A stretch of 30,000 bases of DNA from Chrysomallon squamiferum (GCA_012295275.1 CM022668.1:7180029-7210028); one strand, 5' to 3'. Shown: positions 1 through 11,747, counted from the stretch's first letter. Program-made: numbers and translations. Notes: generated by a model from the letters alone, not told the origin.

Positions 1-31
1 CTCTCTCTCTCTGTGTCTCTGTCTGTCTCTA

Positions 32-62
<31 letters not shown>

Positions 63-78
63 TTTCTCTCTCTCTCTC

Positions 79-122
<44 letters not shown>

Positions 123-129
123 TCTCTTC

Positions 130-164
<35 letters not shown>

Positions 165-168
165 CTCA
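1..168 (+). repeat. CT / CTGT microsatellite
   Basis: Pyrimidine-rich CT array with interspersed GTCT and CTGT units, running to 15 bp from the donor of the TM5 exon. On the coding strand it starts the next intron as GA/GACA. Confidence 0.95.
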
Positions 169-182
169 GGTACAAATCTTAC

Positions 183-345
183 CATTTCTAACAGATCTGT
201 CTTTTCTTTTCGACGATGATGACGTCGACGAGGACATCTGTATGCTTGTTTTGGACCAGATGATGATGACGATGATGATGTAGCAGACGGCGATGATGAG
301 TGCAGGAATCAGAAACAAGACAACAGCGATAGAAGTGATGTACAA
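183..345 (-). CDS. CCAPR-like: GPCR exon: TM5 and start of intracellular loop 3
   Basis: The exon is 163 nt (54 codons plus G). It starts LYITSIAVVLFLIPALIIAV, TM5 with the conserved proline, followed by CYIIIVIIIWSK. It then enters intracellular loop 3 with a serine run and a basic cluster KRKDRSVRN. The acceptor is CTTGTTTTCAG (AG at 347-346) and the donor is GTAAGA at 182-177. The phase-0 entry fits the phase-0 end of the TM4 exon. The true reading frame is not the longest open frame here: a chance frame of 66 codons overlaps it. The isoleucine and serine runs are encoded by ATC and TCA/TCG triplets, so the coding DNA is itself microsatellite-like. The next exon (TM6) lies left of the window. 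Confidence 0.9.
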
Positions 346-504
346 CTGAAAACAAGAAAAAGACGAAAAATAAAGAAAATAAAATCAAAACATTAAATTT
401 TTATATATACTCACATACACATATACACAGATATACAAATACATCCATTCACACACATTTATACATCTATCCATACAGTTATACACAAACAGGTATACAG
501 ACAG

Positions 505-556
<52 letters not shown>

Positions 557-603
557 TGAATGTATTCATATATATGTGTGTTTGTGTGTATGTAAGCAGA
601 AAG

Positions 604-747
604 CTTGTTTAATCATTTATAATTAAAAATAAAAATAATTAAAAAAATAAAATGAAAAGTATACATAGATATACAAAAAACACAAAAAACACACACACAG
701 TCAAAACAGAAACTTGTTTAATCATTTATAATTAAAAATAAAAATAA
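604..747 (+). repeat. Local direct duplication of a 35-bp AT-rich segment
   Basis: CTTGTTTAATCATTTATAAT and the following AAAAATAAAAATAA occur identically at 604-638 and 713-747, each preceded by a CAGAAA-like sequence. Confidence 0.85.
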
Positions 748-1588
748 ATTTTATCTTGTTTTTCTTTTTTTTTTTCTTTTCATTTTTCACAGTTGGATAT
801 CACAATATTTTTGAACAACAATTTATCTGTAAACAAATCAGATTTAAGCTTGCCGATCTTTGCGAATATAATTATCAAAAAGCCACATAAAAGAAAACTT
901 CACACGAAATGTCAGAATCTGAAATTCTCAAAGGATTTCAAAAAACACACAAAAAAAAAAATTATAATAAAAAACGGTCAGTTGGAAGCAGGCTAAGTTT
1001 AATATTATAATGGTTTTTAGAAATCCCTGGGCAGAAAACTTTCAGCAGATTATTTTGTTTTTGTTTTGTTTATCTCAGTTTTAGTTTGCACTGTTTCATT
1101 ACAATAAAAAAGCGAAATGTTAATCTGTTTGAGCTCTTCAAAAACAAACAAACCAAAAATAACGAAGAAGCAGAAGAAGAAGTAAAAGCATTAGTTTACG
1201 AAAGTCTTTGATCTTTACTAACCAAAGAACAAATTTATGATTTCGTAATTCTCTTTCTTCTTCATCTTCTACTAATTTTTTTTTCTTTTTTTGTTTAGTC
1301 TTTGAAACTCACTGTCTTAAGATATTTTTTTTAATTATTAGCGAGTGTGCAAAAGGCATTGATCCAGCTGTCGAATGTACTTGGAGTATTTTATACTCTG
1401 TCAGTGCAGTTATCAACTGCAGTCAAGGAGGCCACGCCCACTTCTTGCCACACCCTCTAAATATGCCCGTGTCCAGAGATTGCTTAGTAACGTGATATTT
1501 ATAAAATAGGAAACACTAAATTCTCGAGTGAATGAACTTTTTGCACCATTCACATTTGCAATACGTTGCACAATGAATGATATATACA

Positions 1589-1785
1589 GGCTTGTCTCGG
1601 TGACCGAACGGTAACGTAGACCGTTTTCGGAGTGCGGTCGTATGAGAGCCACACGTTCGAGTCTCGTCAGCGGCATCTGGCGGGTTTGTGAGGTCGTGAT
1701 TGAACTTTGTCCTCCTGTACCAATGCGTTCCCGAATATTGTCTATGTGCAGAATCTAATCAGACGTACATAAGACAGAAAATATT
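1589..1785 (+). mobile_element. tRNA-derived SINE, fullest copy
   Basis: It has a polymerase III A-box-like TGACCGAACGG (1601-1611) and a B-box-like GTTCGAGTC (1655-1663), then a body (GTCTCGTCAGCGGCATCTG, TGTGAGGTCGTGATT, TTGTCCTCCTGTACC) shared with three other places in the window. It ends near ACGTACATAAGACAGAAAATATTG and is followed by a short CA-rich stretch. The box arrangement is what tRNA-derived SINEs have; family name and host range are unknown to me. The frame MPLTRLERVAL on the minus strand here is only the SINE read backwards. Confidence 0.8.
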
Positions 1786-1948
1786 GAAAATCCTATACTA
1801 CACACACAGACGTTAAAAAACAGAACATACATATTTAGGTGTTTTTCGTGATATGAAGCAATAGTCTAAATATTTTCTGCATGCATTCTTCTTCTTCGTC
1901 TTCTTCTTATTATTAAATACTACTACTACTAATACTTTTAGCACCATT

Positions 1949-1951
<3 letters not shown>

Positions 1952-2013
<62 letters not shown>

Positions 2014-2021
2014 GATTATTA
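1952..2021 (+). repeat. ATT microsatellite
   Basis: About 20 ATT units with one GATT interruption, abutting the SINE fragment at 2024. Confidence 0.95.
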
Positions 2022-2023
2022 TA

Positions 2024-2140
2024 CTTTCGAGTCTCGTCAGCGGCATCTGACGGGTTTGTGAGATCATGATTCGACTTTGTCCTCCTACGCCGAATATTGT
2101 CTATATGCAGAGTCTATTCACACGTACATAACATAAAGAA
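2024..2140 (+). mobile_element. SINE fragment, 5' end replaced by an ATT array
   Basis: It begins CTTTCGAGTCTCGTCAGCGG, just at the B-box, and continues through the same body and tail as the copy at 1589. The tRNA-like head is missing and an ATT array (1952-2021) sits directly at the break. The tail ACGTACATAACATAAAG runs into ACACATGCATACG-type repeats. Confidence 0.8.
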
Positions 2141-2731
2141 TACACATACACATGCATACGCATACATACGCACACACATGCACACACATACATATACATT
2201 CTTATACACTCAGATTCTGATATATTTTAAAATAGACACTTTAAAACAAGTAATTCAATTTTTTTTTAAATTTTATATTGACTGCATCTCTTTAATTTGT
2301 TAAAAGCAAGTGTCATTATTTATTCTCTGTTTAACACAAAACAACTTTCATTATTTTGAATTAACGATCAATACAAAGAAAACGTTTGAACTTTACATTC
2401 AGTCTGTTTACTTGACATTTACCCCGAAATCGAAAGAGCTCCAGCGCGTTCCCTGCCCACGTGACGTTACGTTACTCATTATGACGTATGTTGATATTAT
2501 TCAAAAACTCGCGTCTACAAATATTTTTTTTTTGTCTTTGTGACGTAATCGGTCGACCGATCAGGAAATTAAAGGCGCTCTCGCGGGAATACTTGTCCCA
2601 TTGTCATTCTGCGGGAAACATAAATTTTTATTTATTTATAACTCTTCAAACGAATTGATTTATTTTCATTTTTTTCTCCCCGCTACCATTATTTAAATTG
2701 AATTTATCGTAAATTATGAAAGGTGAATGTG

Positions 2732-2732
2732 A

Positions 2733-2792
<60 letters not shown>
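2732..2792 (+). repeat. ATT microsatellite
   Basis: About 20 uninterrupted ATT units. Confidence 0.95.
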
Positions 2793-2796
<4 letters not shown>

Positions 2797-3076
2797 TTTT
2801 TTTAAAAATAATACTGCTAGTAATTTTTATTTTTATTTTTGCTGTTATAATGATGTTAAAAGGTAAAACTGTCGCAAAGAAATAATTATAAACGGTTAAG
2901 TATTATTGAAAAACAAGCATAATAATAATAATAAAAAAAATAAAGGAATGATATTTTCATAGCAGTTTTAAAATTTAATATGTCTGAGACTTGTACACTG
3001 ACTCGTAAAAATGCAATGAAATTTAATATAGTCAGTGAAAGCACAGACATTCTGCAAAAATATTTTTTTGCCATAC

Positions 3077-3272
3077 ATATACACACACATACACACACAC
3101 ATACACACACATACACACACACATACACACACATACGCACACATACGCAAACAACATACACAAATAATAGGCATACACATCATACAGACACACACACACG
3201 AATACATATACACATACAGAGAGACAAAAACTGACACACATACACACAAATACACACATAAACACACACATT
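3077..3272 (+). repeat. ACACAT / CA-rich array
   Basis: Irregular ACACAC and ACACAT units with CATACG variants. Confidence 0.9.
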
Positions 3273-3363
3273 ATTATTAATTATTTTCTGTTATTAAAAT
3301 TACTAGTTTTTTATTTTTATTTTTTCACGTTAGAATAATTAGCTAAAATGTACCTCATTTTTA

Positions 3364-3690
3364 GTGTGTGTGTGTGTGTTTGTCTGTGTTTATATGTGTG
3401 TGTATATGTGTGTATATATGTGTGTATATGTGTGTGTTTGTGTATGTATATGTGTGTGTATGTGTGTATATGTGTGTATGCGTGTCTGTGTTTGTGTGTA
3501 TATGTGTGTATATGAGTGTGTTTGTATATGTGTGTATATGTGTGTATGTGTGTGTGTTTGTGTGTATGTATGTGCATATGTTTGTGTGTATGTACGCGTG
3601 TATGTATGTGTGTGTACGTGTGCGTGTGTTTGTGTATGTGTATATGTGTATATGTGTGTATGTGTGTGTGTGTGTGTGTGTGTTTGTGAA
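3364..3690 (+). repeat. GTGTGTAT array
   Basis: Degenerate GTGTGT, GTATAT and GTTTGT units with no stop in several frames. Long open frames here on both strands are artefacts of this array. Confidence 0.95.
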
Positions 3691-3803
3691 GGTTGTCTTG
3701 ACGACCGAACGGTAACATCGTCCGCCTTCTGAATATGGCGAATGGTTGCCATACCTTCAAGTCTCGTCAGCGGCATCTGACAGTTTTTTTAGGTCGTGCT
3801 GAC
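3690..3803 (+). mobile_element. SINE fragment, 3' truncated, behind a GTGTAT array
   Basis: The head is present (GACCGAACGGTAAC, 3703-3716) with a degenerate B-box region (CTTCAAGTCTCGTCAGCGG) and the start of the body. It stops matching at AGGTCGTGCTGAC. It is preceded without a gap by the 320-bp GTGTAT array. Confidence 0.75.
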
Positions 3804-4835
3804 ACAAGTATTTTGTTTGAGACAAAAACTGGAGACAAATCATGATTAACAAATAAAAAAATATGCTGCCCTCGTAAGAAGGCAACGAGAAACAATTATT
3901 TTTAAAACGTGTGGCATTTTAGTTTATTAAAATACTTGTACATGTAAATAGTGCAGTAAAAACTATTTATACTTCTAAATTATTATTTTATTGCTTTGGA
4001 AGGAGACCCGTCATCGCTCGTATCCATGGAAACCGCTATAAAATAGAGGTATGACGCCACGTTGTTCCTTCATAACTGGAAGCGTGACGTCATAGCACAC
4101 GTAGTAAGGTGACATATTTTCAGACAACACTAAAAGAAATTTTATAGCAAAAATATACGGGAATATGTCACGATATCGCAAAATTAAAATGTGTTACTAA
4201 TAAAGAGTAAACTGAAAATAAAATAAAATAAAATAAAATGAATATGTTAATATATAAATAAGAAACAAAAATATATATGCAATAAAATGAAATTTAAAAA
4301 GTATATTAATATGAAAATAAATAAATAAATATATAAGTAAATAAATAATAAAAATATGAAATGGAACAAATAAAACAAAATATATAAGCAAATAAAATAA
4401 AATAAATATAAACAAATCAAATCAAATAATTTTGATAAAAAATAAAATAATTTTGAAAAAAAAAAAATAATAAAAAATAAAAATAAAGAAAAAATACGCG
4501 GAATATATTTAGAAAATTTTCTATTATCACCATAGGCACACTTTAAACTTGACTCTCTGTAATACTCAGATAACGTTAATTAACTTCTAGACGGAAGTTT
4601 ACGAATGTCTCCGTTTTGACACGACTGGGTATTTAAATGGATCACCCTAAACACAGGTTTGCACTTGGTGCTTAAGCGACAAAAGTCGCTTGAGTAAATG
4701 ATAAAAGACGCCTGTGTCAATAAAGAAAGACGCTTGTGTCAAATACAATTTAAGATGCGCAGAAATGCCAAACTTGGATACCGGATTCCAGTAGTGTAAG
4801 GATCTGGATGAAATATATATATAAAGAATAAATGT

Positions 4836-4837
<2 letters not shown>

Positions 4838-4885
<48 letters not shown>

Positions 4886-4888
4886 GTA

Positions 4889-4937
<49 letters not shown>

Positions 4938-4980
4938 TAGTAATAATAACAACAACAACAACAATAATAATAATAATAAA
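4838..4980 (+). repeat. AAT / AAC microsatellites
   Basis: Two AAT runs, an AAC run and another AAT run, separated by AGT and CAAT interruptions. Confidence 0.95.
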
Positions 4981-5342
4981 AAGTAAAACATATCTAAGTA
5001 ACAGCAGTGATGGTGCAGTAGTAGTAGTTGTAAATGAGCTGTGTAGTGGTAGTAATAATGGCGATGGCTGTTTATTGTAGAAACAGTAGTATTAATATTA
5101 GTATTAGTAGTGGGAGGTCAGTAATACAAATGATAGAATGATTAACTGTTTTAGTATCAACAGTACTGTTGTTGTTGTTGTTGTTGCAGTGATAGCAGTA
5201 GCAGCAGTAGTAGAATAGAAATAGTAATGTACAATGTTGTATAATTTACCTAATCATAATATAATGCTTATACCATATATGTATTAATTTAAGTATATGA
5301 TTATTTTTAAATATATATGTATGCCGGAAATGACGTTATTAC

Positions 5343-5482
5343 CTTCCACATCCATTCTGGGAATTCGATCCAGCACTGAGTGGATCCATCAACAATTTTC
5401 AGTTTGTTGATTATCAACATCGGAATTGAAAACAGCAGTGCGCATGACCACGCTAGACCAACCAAAACCTTCGATCGTAATT
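5343..5482 (-). CDS. CCAPR-like: GPCR exon: TM4 and extracellular loop 2
   Basis: The exon is 140 nt: two bases (AA) completing a glutamate codon with the previous G, then 46 codons ending in phase 0. It encodes LRSKVLVGLAWSCALLFSIP (TM4 with the conserved tryptophan and proline), MLIINKLKIVDGS, and TQCWIEFPEWMWK, which holds the loop-2 cysteine that pairs with the TM3 cysteine. The acceptor is TTTTACTTACAG and the donor is GTAATA after AAG. No open frame of 60 codons exists here because the exon is short, so simple ORF scans miss it. QCWIE is a strong family marker for CCAP and vasopressin-type receptors. Confidence 0.92.
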
Positions 5483-5498
5483 CTGTAAGTAAAACACA

Positions 5499-5535
<37 letters not shown>

Positions 5536-5573
<38 letters not shown>

Positions 5574-5640
5574 CGATTCATATTATTATTATTATTATTG
5601 CTGTTAAACCACAAGCGTGAGGTTCACACAGAGATAGACA
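5536..5640 (+). repeat. GA-bounded dispersed repeat, copy 1 (diverged)
   Basis: An AGT array is followed by a GATTCATATTATTATT run, then ATTGCTGTTAAACCACAAGC and GTGAGGTT, then a GA tract. The layout matches the copies at 15351 and 25235, although the middle has turned into an ATT array. Confidence 0.65.
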
Positions 5641-5665
5641 GACAGAGACAGAGAGACAGACAGAC

Positions 5666-5671
<6 letters not shown>

Positions 5672-5752
<81 letters not shown>
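5672..5752 (+). repeat. GA microsatellite
   Basis: Uninterrupted GA after a GACAGAGACA lead-in that starts at 5632. Confidence 0.97.
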
Positions 5753-5756
<4 letters not shown>

Positions 5757-5938
5757 CATATACAGAAAAAAAAAAGAGAAAAAACCCACAAAGTAATCAA
5801 GTCTATAAAGTGTAAGTAAATAATATTATTTCTCTGAATGGAATTAAAGCCTAATACAGGAGACAACACAAATATCAATGCTGGTCTATTCAAGTGGTAC
5901 AAGACACGAAAATATGCTATTACAACAAGAATAAGGTC

Positions 5939-5962
5939 ATATCTTATGACGTCATAGGATAT
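5939..5962. promoter_or_regulatory. 24-bp near-perfect palindrome centred on TGACGTCA
   Basis: The arms ATATCTTATGAC / GTCATAGGATAT pair except for one position on each side. The centre is the CREB/ATF bZIP octamer. Binding is inferred from the motif only. Confidence 0.5.
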
Positions 5963-6052
5963 TTACGTTTCAATAATTTCATTGTTCATTACGTTAATGT
6001 GATTTTGACGTTATTACTGAATATTATATGTCACTGCGACAGGAACGATACC

Positions 6053-6076
6053 ATATCGTATGACGTCATACGATAT
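6053..6076. promoter_or_regulatory. 24-bp perfect palindrome centred on TGACGTCA
   Basis: The arms ATATCGTATGAC / GTCATACGATAT are exact reverse complements. It lies 114 bp from the related palindrome at 5939 and differs from it at two positions. Function is unknown. Confidence 0.5.
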
Positions 6077-6666
6077 TTAATCATTCAGCATAAAAAAATA
6101 TATCGTTACCCACAAAACTAAAGATCTAATCTGAGACATTGCGTGGGGGTGGGAGGGTAATGTGTTTGACGTCTAGTGACGTCAGATACAGACAGGTGTA
6201 GGTTTTTCTCGTTTTTCATTTAATTGGATTGAATGTTTTATTATAATATTTTTTTATAAAATAAAATATAAAGCAATTTTGATCGAAAGACGTGGAATGT
6301 CTTGCTAACATTTGTAAATTATTTATTTATTTATTTATTTTCATTTTCTAATATTTCTTCTTCTGTCAGGTTATAACAAAAAGTTTTATAATGATTTTCA
6401 AAAATAAATAACAAAAATAAAAATTATAAATTAAATTATACTACTGATATATATATATATCTATATATGTATATATATGGACAAAATAATACATTCTTAC
6501 ACAGACATACAAAGATAATTACATACATACATACGTATAAACATATATACATAAATATATACATACATAGGTATATACATATACATAGATACATTTATAA
6601 AAACGTATACATATAATTTTCAACATTAAGTCAGTTTGATAATTATAATTATTATCATAATAATCA

Positions 6667-6735
6667 TTATCATCCTTATTATTATTATTATTATCATTAT
6701 CATCATCATCATCATTATTATTATTATTATTATTA

Positions 6736-6779
<44 letters not shown>

Positions 6780-6797
6780 TATTATTATTATTATTAA
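6667..6797 (+). repeat. ATT / ATC microsatellite
   Basis: Mixed ATT and ATC triplets, becoming pure ATT towards the right. Confidence 0.95.
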
Positions 6798-7184
6798 GAT
6801 ACCAAGAAAACAACGAATAGGTGGGGTCGCCCATCCCTCGATTCACCCACATTCTACAGTAATTGGCAGACTTGACCGGTTACTGACCAGTTATTGGCCG
6901 CGTGAAAAAAAATAAGGCGTACTAATTTTAATGACATGGAAAAAACATAAAAATTATCTTTATTATATTAACTGAAACAGAAAAAAAAAAAGCAACGAAA
7001 CGAAAAAAAAAAGAAAAAAAAATTCCCGTTTTCTGATTATTACAAATAAATTAAGGATATGAATAAGAAAAATACGAGATTTGTTTGTTGAATGAGAAAA
7101 AAAATTAAAAGTGTCAGATGAAAAAACATATATTGTCTGTTTAACAAAGAAAATGCAATAATTTTAGGATTAATCAACACCGCG

Positions 7185-7215
<31 letters not shown>

Positions 7216-7290
7216 TGATTAGCTGGTTGCTAGTTACAGTAAGTTATTATTTTTTTAATCTTCGATTGCAACGTCTGATGTTTTTCAATT

Positions 7291-7293
<3 letters not shown>

Positions 7294-7344
<51 letters not shown>

Positions 7345-7371
7345 AATGACACACACACACACACACACACA
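7294..7371 (+). repeat. CT then CA microsatellites
   Basis: CT from 7294 to 7339, then GAATGAATGA, then a CA run ending at about 7371. Confidence 0.95.
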
Positions 7372-8033
7372 AACGTAAATAGATGCAAAACCAAAAAGAC
7401 AAATAATTAAAACGAAACATTTCATGGTTATGTGGAGAAAATATTTCTTTTTATACGCGTTATTTTCATTACAAGACAAAAAACTTTGTTTGGCTAAAGC
7501 TATCACGTGATCATTTTCGCTTAAATACCGGGCTTACAAATCAAATCAGTCTAGATGGTGAAAACCTTATTACACAAAACTTCTGTTCTATTCAGCTTAT
7601 ACTTAATGCAATATCTATTTAAGGACCTTCCCACTCAATCAATTTCCATCACAATTTTGGCCAAAAGTTAATTTTTCGCTTCCAAATCAAGAAAGAAATA
7701 ACATTTGATCGTTTGACGAGGCGTAGACTGGGTACAATCGTATTTATTACTGCTGCGATGCGGTAAGAAAAAGGTGTGCAGTCGATTTTAACGGGAATTA
7801 ACGAATCGAAAGTTATTTCCGTCAATTTCTGCGGGAAATTACGATCGCAAAGTGATTGAATTACGTCGCTCACTGATTTCTTAACGTGCTGTTCTCACTG
7901 TACCACTTGCTGAAACGATTTTTAGCTTTTGTTAGACTGGCACTGAAAACAAAAGAAAAACACAACAAACGGACAAACAAAAACAACAACAACACATATA
8001 AATACACGCAAATATTAATAATAAATAAATTAA

Positions 8034-8065
<32 letters not shown>

Positions 8066-9055
8066 AACCCTTAAGCATTTAAAACGTTTGCTTCTTTTTG
8101 TTCTTCTTTTTTCATTTATATTTGTTTGTGTTAAATACTGATTATCGCTAAATTGATAAAGAGATAACAACAACAACGACGACGACATCCACAGTGACAA
8201 CAGCAGAAACATTAATAACAGCAATAATATATACCTGCCTATCTGTCTGTCTGTCTGTCCTCACTTTTTCTCACATTTTCATTTTGCTCAACAAATCAAG
8301 TTAGAGAAGATCAAGATTATTTTATTGATATGTTAGCGTTTGTTAACCTTCTTCAAGTTTGCAGTTCTACGTCAAAGTTATTTTTAAAATTACTACTGAC
8401 AACGTAACACAATATCTGACCTAAATCCCTCGGATAACCCAATTTAAGTTTTGGACTGATTTTATCAAAATGTGCATCGCCATTAATTTTTTATTTTAGA
8501 AACATTGGACTAGTGATATTAAAAAATAATAACAGTTAAAATAAAAATATAAAACAAACTCCATAAAATAAAAAAAAAGATAGAAAGAAATAACGAATGA
8601 AAGAAAAAAGAAGAAAGGAAATAAATAATTTTTTTTAAAGTCTTCACATTTTTTTTTCTGTCTTTCTTTTTATTTCTGGTTTAAAAAAAAAAAAAATCTA
8701 TAGACACAATTACAAGAATTTGTTATATCAAACCTTCACGGCAAACAAATTTCTCGTTAAACAAGCTGGTTATTCTACAATATTTCAATACAAATTTGTC
8801 TCTTTTCAATTCGCATTAGGCAGATTGGTTATTCTGAAATATTTGAAAACAAAATTGGCCGGTTGCTTTCCGGACTGTAAACTTTAAATTGAATTGTGGA
8901 AGACAGTCATATAACTAATCAGTGTATACAGAGCCAAGCACGCTTCACGTGGCAATAATCTTGGATTATTTGATGCCTCAAATTCTGTATGTTCTGCGCG
9001 CTTAAGAAATGATTTATTAATCTGCCCGTTCCTCTTTGTCTGTCTGTCTGTCTGT

Positions 9056-9200
9056 ATGTATATGTATTGTATGTGTGCGAATGTGTATGTATGTACGTAC
9101 GTAAGTGTGTGTGTTTCTGTACCGATGTGTGTGTTTGGATGAGTGTGATGTATATGTATGTTTGTGTATGTATTTGTGTCTGTACGTATGTATGTATTTT
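9056..9200 (+). repeat. GTAT / GTGT degenerate array
   Basis: Irregular GTAT, GTGT and GTAC units after a short CTGT run (9037-9056). It abuts the tail of the SINE fragment at 9203. Confidence 0.85.
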
Positions 9201-9202
9201 AT

Positions 9203-9322
9203 AATTTTGAATATTCTCTGTCTTATGTATGTCTGAATTGACTGTTAACAGAAAATATTCAGGAACGCACTGGTACAGAGCACAGTCCAATCATGACCTC
9301 ACAAACCCGTCAGATACCGTTA
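9203..9322 (-). mobile_element. SINE fragment between two GTAT arrays
   Basis: On the minus strand this reads ATCTGACGGGTTTGTGAGGT, CATGATTGGACTGTGC, CAGTGCGTTCCTGAATATT, then ACATACATAAGACAGAGAAT, matching body and tail of the copy at 1589. The tRNA-like head is absent. The tail abuts GTAT-type repeats (9056-9200) and the broken head abuts the large GTAT/GGAT array (from 9323). Confidence 0.78.
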
Positions 9323-9975
9323 TGTGTTATGTATGTGTGTATGTATGTATGTATGTGTTATGTATGTATGTATGTATGTATGTGTATATGTATGTGTGTA
9401 CGTATTTATGTATGTGTGTATGCATGTATGTATATATGTATTTATGTATGTGTGTATGCATGTATGTGTGTATGTATGTGTGTGTGTATGTATGTATGCA
9501 TGTATGTATGTGTATATGTATGTATGTATGTATGTGTGTGTGTGTATGTATGTATGTATGGATGGATGGATGGATGTATGGATGGATGGATGGATGTATG
9601 TATGTATGTATGGATGGATGGATGGATGGATGTATGGATGTATGGATGGATGTATGTATGTATGGATGGATGGATGGATGGATGGATGGATGTATGTATG
9701 GATGGATGGATGTATGGATGGATGGATGGATGTATGTATGTATGGATGGATGGATGGATGGATGGATGGATGGATGGATGGATGTATGTATGTATGTATG
9801 GATGGATGGATGGATGGATGGATGATGTATGGATGGATGGATGGATGGATGGATGGATGGATGGATGGATGTATGTATGGATGGATGGATGGATGGATGG
9901 ATGTATGTATGGATGGATGGATGGATGGATGGATGTATGGATGGATGGATGGATGGATGGATGGATGGATGGATA
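9323..9975 (+). repeat. GTAT then GGAT tetranucleotide array, about 650 bp
   Basis: The first part is GTAT with GTGT interruptions (to about 9556). The rest is blocks of GGAT alternating with short GTAT blocks. Because the unit is 4 bp, three successive reading shifts give the same 12-base cycle with no stop, so frames of about 200-250 codons exist on both strands. None looks like a real protein. Confidence 0.97.
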
Positions 9976-11397
9976 TATGATTGTCCATGGCAGAGGTACG
10001 CGAATCTTCAATAAAAATGAAAATGTAATCAAATAACCGACACAATGCGCTGACCACACAAGTCAATCTGCGTTGTTCGGTCTGTGACCTCGCTGTGTTA
10101 GGCGATCAGGCGATAATTACAACAGCAAACTCCAAATCTTTGCTTTGCGGAATTGTTCCGAAGATGGACGAGGTTTTCTCGGGAAGCTTTGCAACAAGAA
10201 CAAACAGTAACCGCGCGCTGTGCTTATAACACAACCAATCACTCGCCAGAGTCTCAGACTTAACAAACGAACTCATTTCCATGCCGGACTATTTCGCATC
10301 AGGCGCGGACGGATATCGTAATGGCGTCGTCTTTGAAGAAAACTCGTCGACTGGAAAGCTTTCCCCTGTAAAGAAAACGTTCACGCCTCGCAGTCTCAGC
10401 GAATGGCGAAATTGCTAATTGCACGCGCCAGCACATTAAAAAGTCAAATCAGTGGTGTTAGGAAACGAACGTACAGTTCGAATGGTGTGGTTATGCTCGC
10501 TGGAACGAAAAACTGGACTGACCTCGTTTTTCGGAGCAGGATTTACAAGGAAATGTGATGACCAGAAGAAAGTTTATTTAATTGGTTTCGACTGAAGAAG
10601 AATTTTCATTAAAGTGTTGTGTTAGTGTTAGAACAAACGAGCCTAATAAATTACTCAATGAATAAAAATAAACATACAAACAAATAAACCATAAACAAAC
10701 GAACGAATAAACAAACAAATAAACCATAAACGAACGAACGAATAAACAAACAAACAAACAAATAAATAAATCAGTAAAAATAATAACGCCTACCTATACA
10801 CCTATTAAAATAAAACAAACTCGTCCTTTTCACCATTATTTAATTCTCGCCTTAAACAGCATTATCTAAAATTAGCTCTTTTTCCCATTATCTAAATCTG
10901 GCCATTTATTTAACTATCTAAACCTCACTTTTTATACTTTGATCTAAAAATTGCCTGTAACCTAATAGTCTGTTTTTTTCTTAAGCGACGTAAATCAGGA
11001 TAGGAACAGTAAAATAGGTTTAGTAATAAAGTTTACACTTTTAATTCTTGTTTCTCGTAAAAGAAGAGTGTTATGTAAGTAGCGGACATAAAATGATGAT
11101 TGTATTACTCTCTTGTTCGCTCATCTTGTAACGCTGACGTTTTTATGACAAATCCCGTTTATTTTATTTCAGTTTCAAGATCTTCTAACTACAGAAAGAC
11201 GATTTAGAGATAGCTGTCTGATTTATGGTTTTGTTTTTCTCGCCTCGTTTGACTTTTTTCTTTGTGTCTGCCCCTTTCTGTGTTTGTGTTTATTTCTCTT
11301 GTATTTTTTACTGATGTCTGTGTTTAATCTGTAGCTTGTTTTGTCAGACGCCATTAGTGGTTGCAATATAAATATATAAATATATAAACATATCGAT

Positions 11398-11517
<120 letters not shown>

Positions 11518-11644
11518 TTCTCTCTATTTATTTGTCTCCCCCCTCTCTCTCTCTCTAAATTTAGTTTTTTATTCTGTTTTTTAAATTTTATTTAAACTTC
11601 GGTAAGTTAATAACATCTACCATTAAATTTGGAAAAGAAAAAAT

Positions 11645-11747
<103 letters not shown>

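Larger units (their letters stand above)
346..5342 (-). other. Intron between TM4 and TM5 exons (about 5.0 kb)
   Basis: No coding signal was seen. The intron holds a duplicated 35-bp segment, CA repeats near 509-552, three SINE-like pieces, ATT arrays at 1952-2021 and 2732-2792, an ACACAT array near 3077-3272, a GTGTAT array at 3364-3690, an A-rich AAAAT stretch at 4200-4500 and AAT arrays at 4838-4980. The stretch 4500-4830 is unique-looking AT-rich DNA in which I see nothing. Open frames here are translations of repeats. Confidence 0.85.

Noticed and set aside
1601-1663. Functional tRNA gene
   Set aside because: A- and B-box-like motifs are present, but there is no cloverleaf-forming acceptor stem that I can draw, and the sequence belongs to a dispersed SINE family.
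3317-3776. Open frames of 115-147 codons rich in T-H or V-C
   Set aside because: Read-through of the GTGTAT array and the adjacent SINE fragment; no protein-like composition.
7649-7873. 74-codon minus-strand frame of mixed composition (MSDVIQSLCDRNFPQ...)
   Set aside because: It looks less repetitive than others, but I see no motif, no clear splice borders and no fit to the receptor between TM3 and TM4; chance is the simplest reading.
9229-10066. Open frames of about 200-250 codons on both strands
   Set aside because: All are translations of the GTAT/GGAT array (M-Y-V-C / W-M-D-G and H-P-S-I type repeats).
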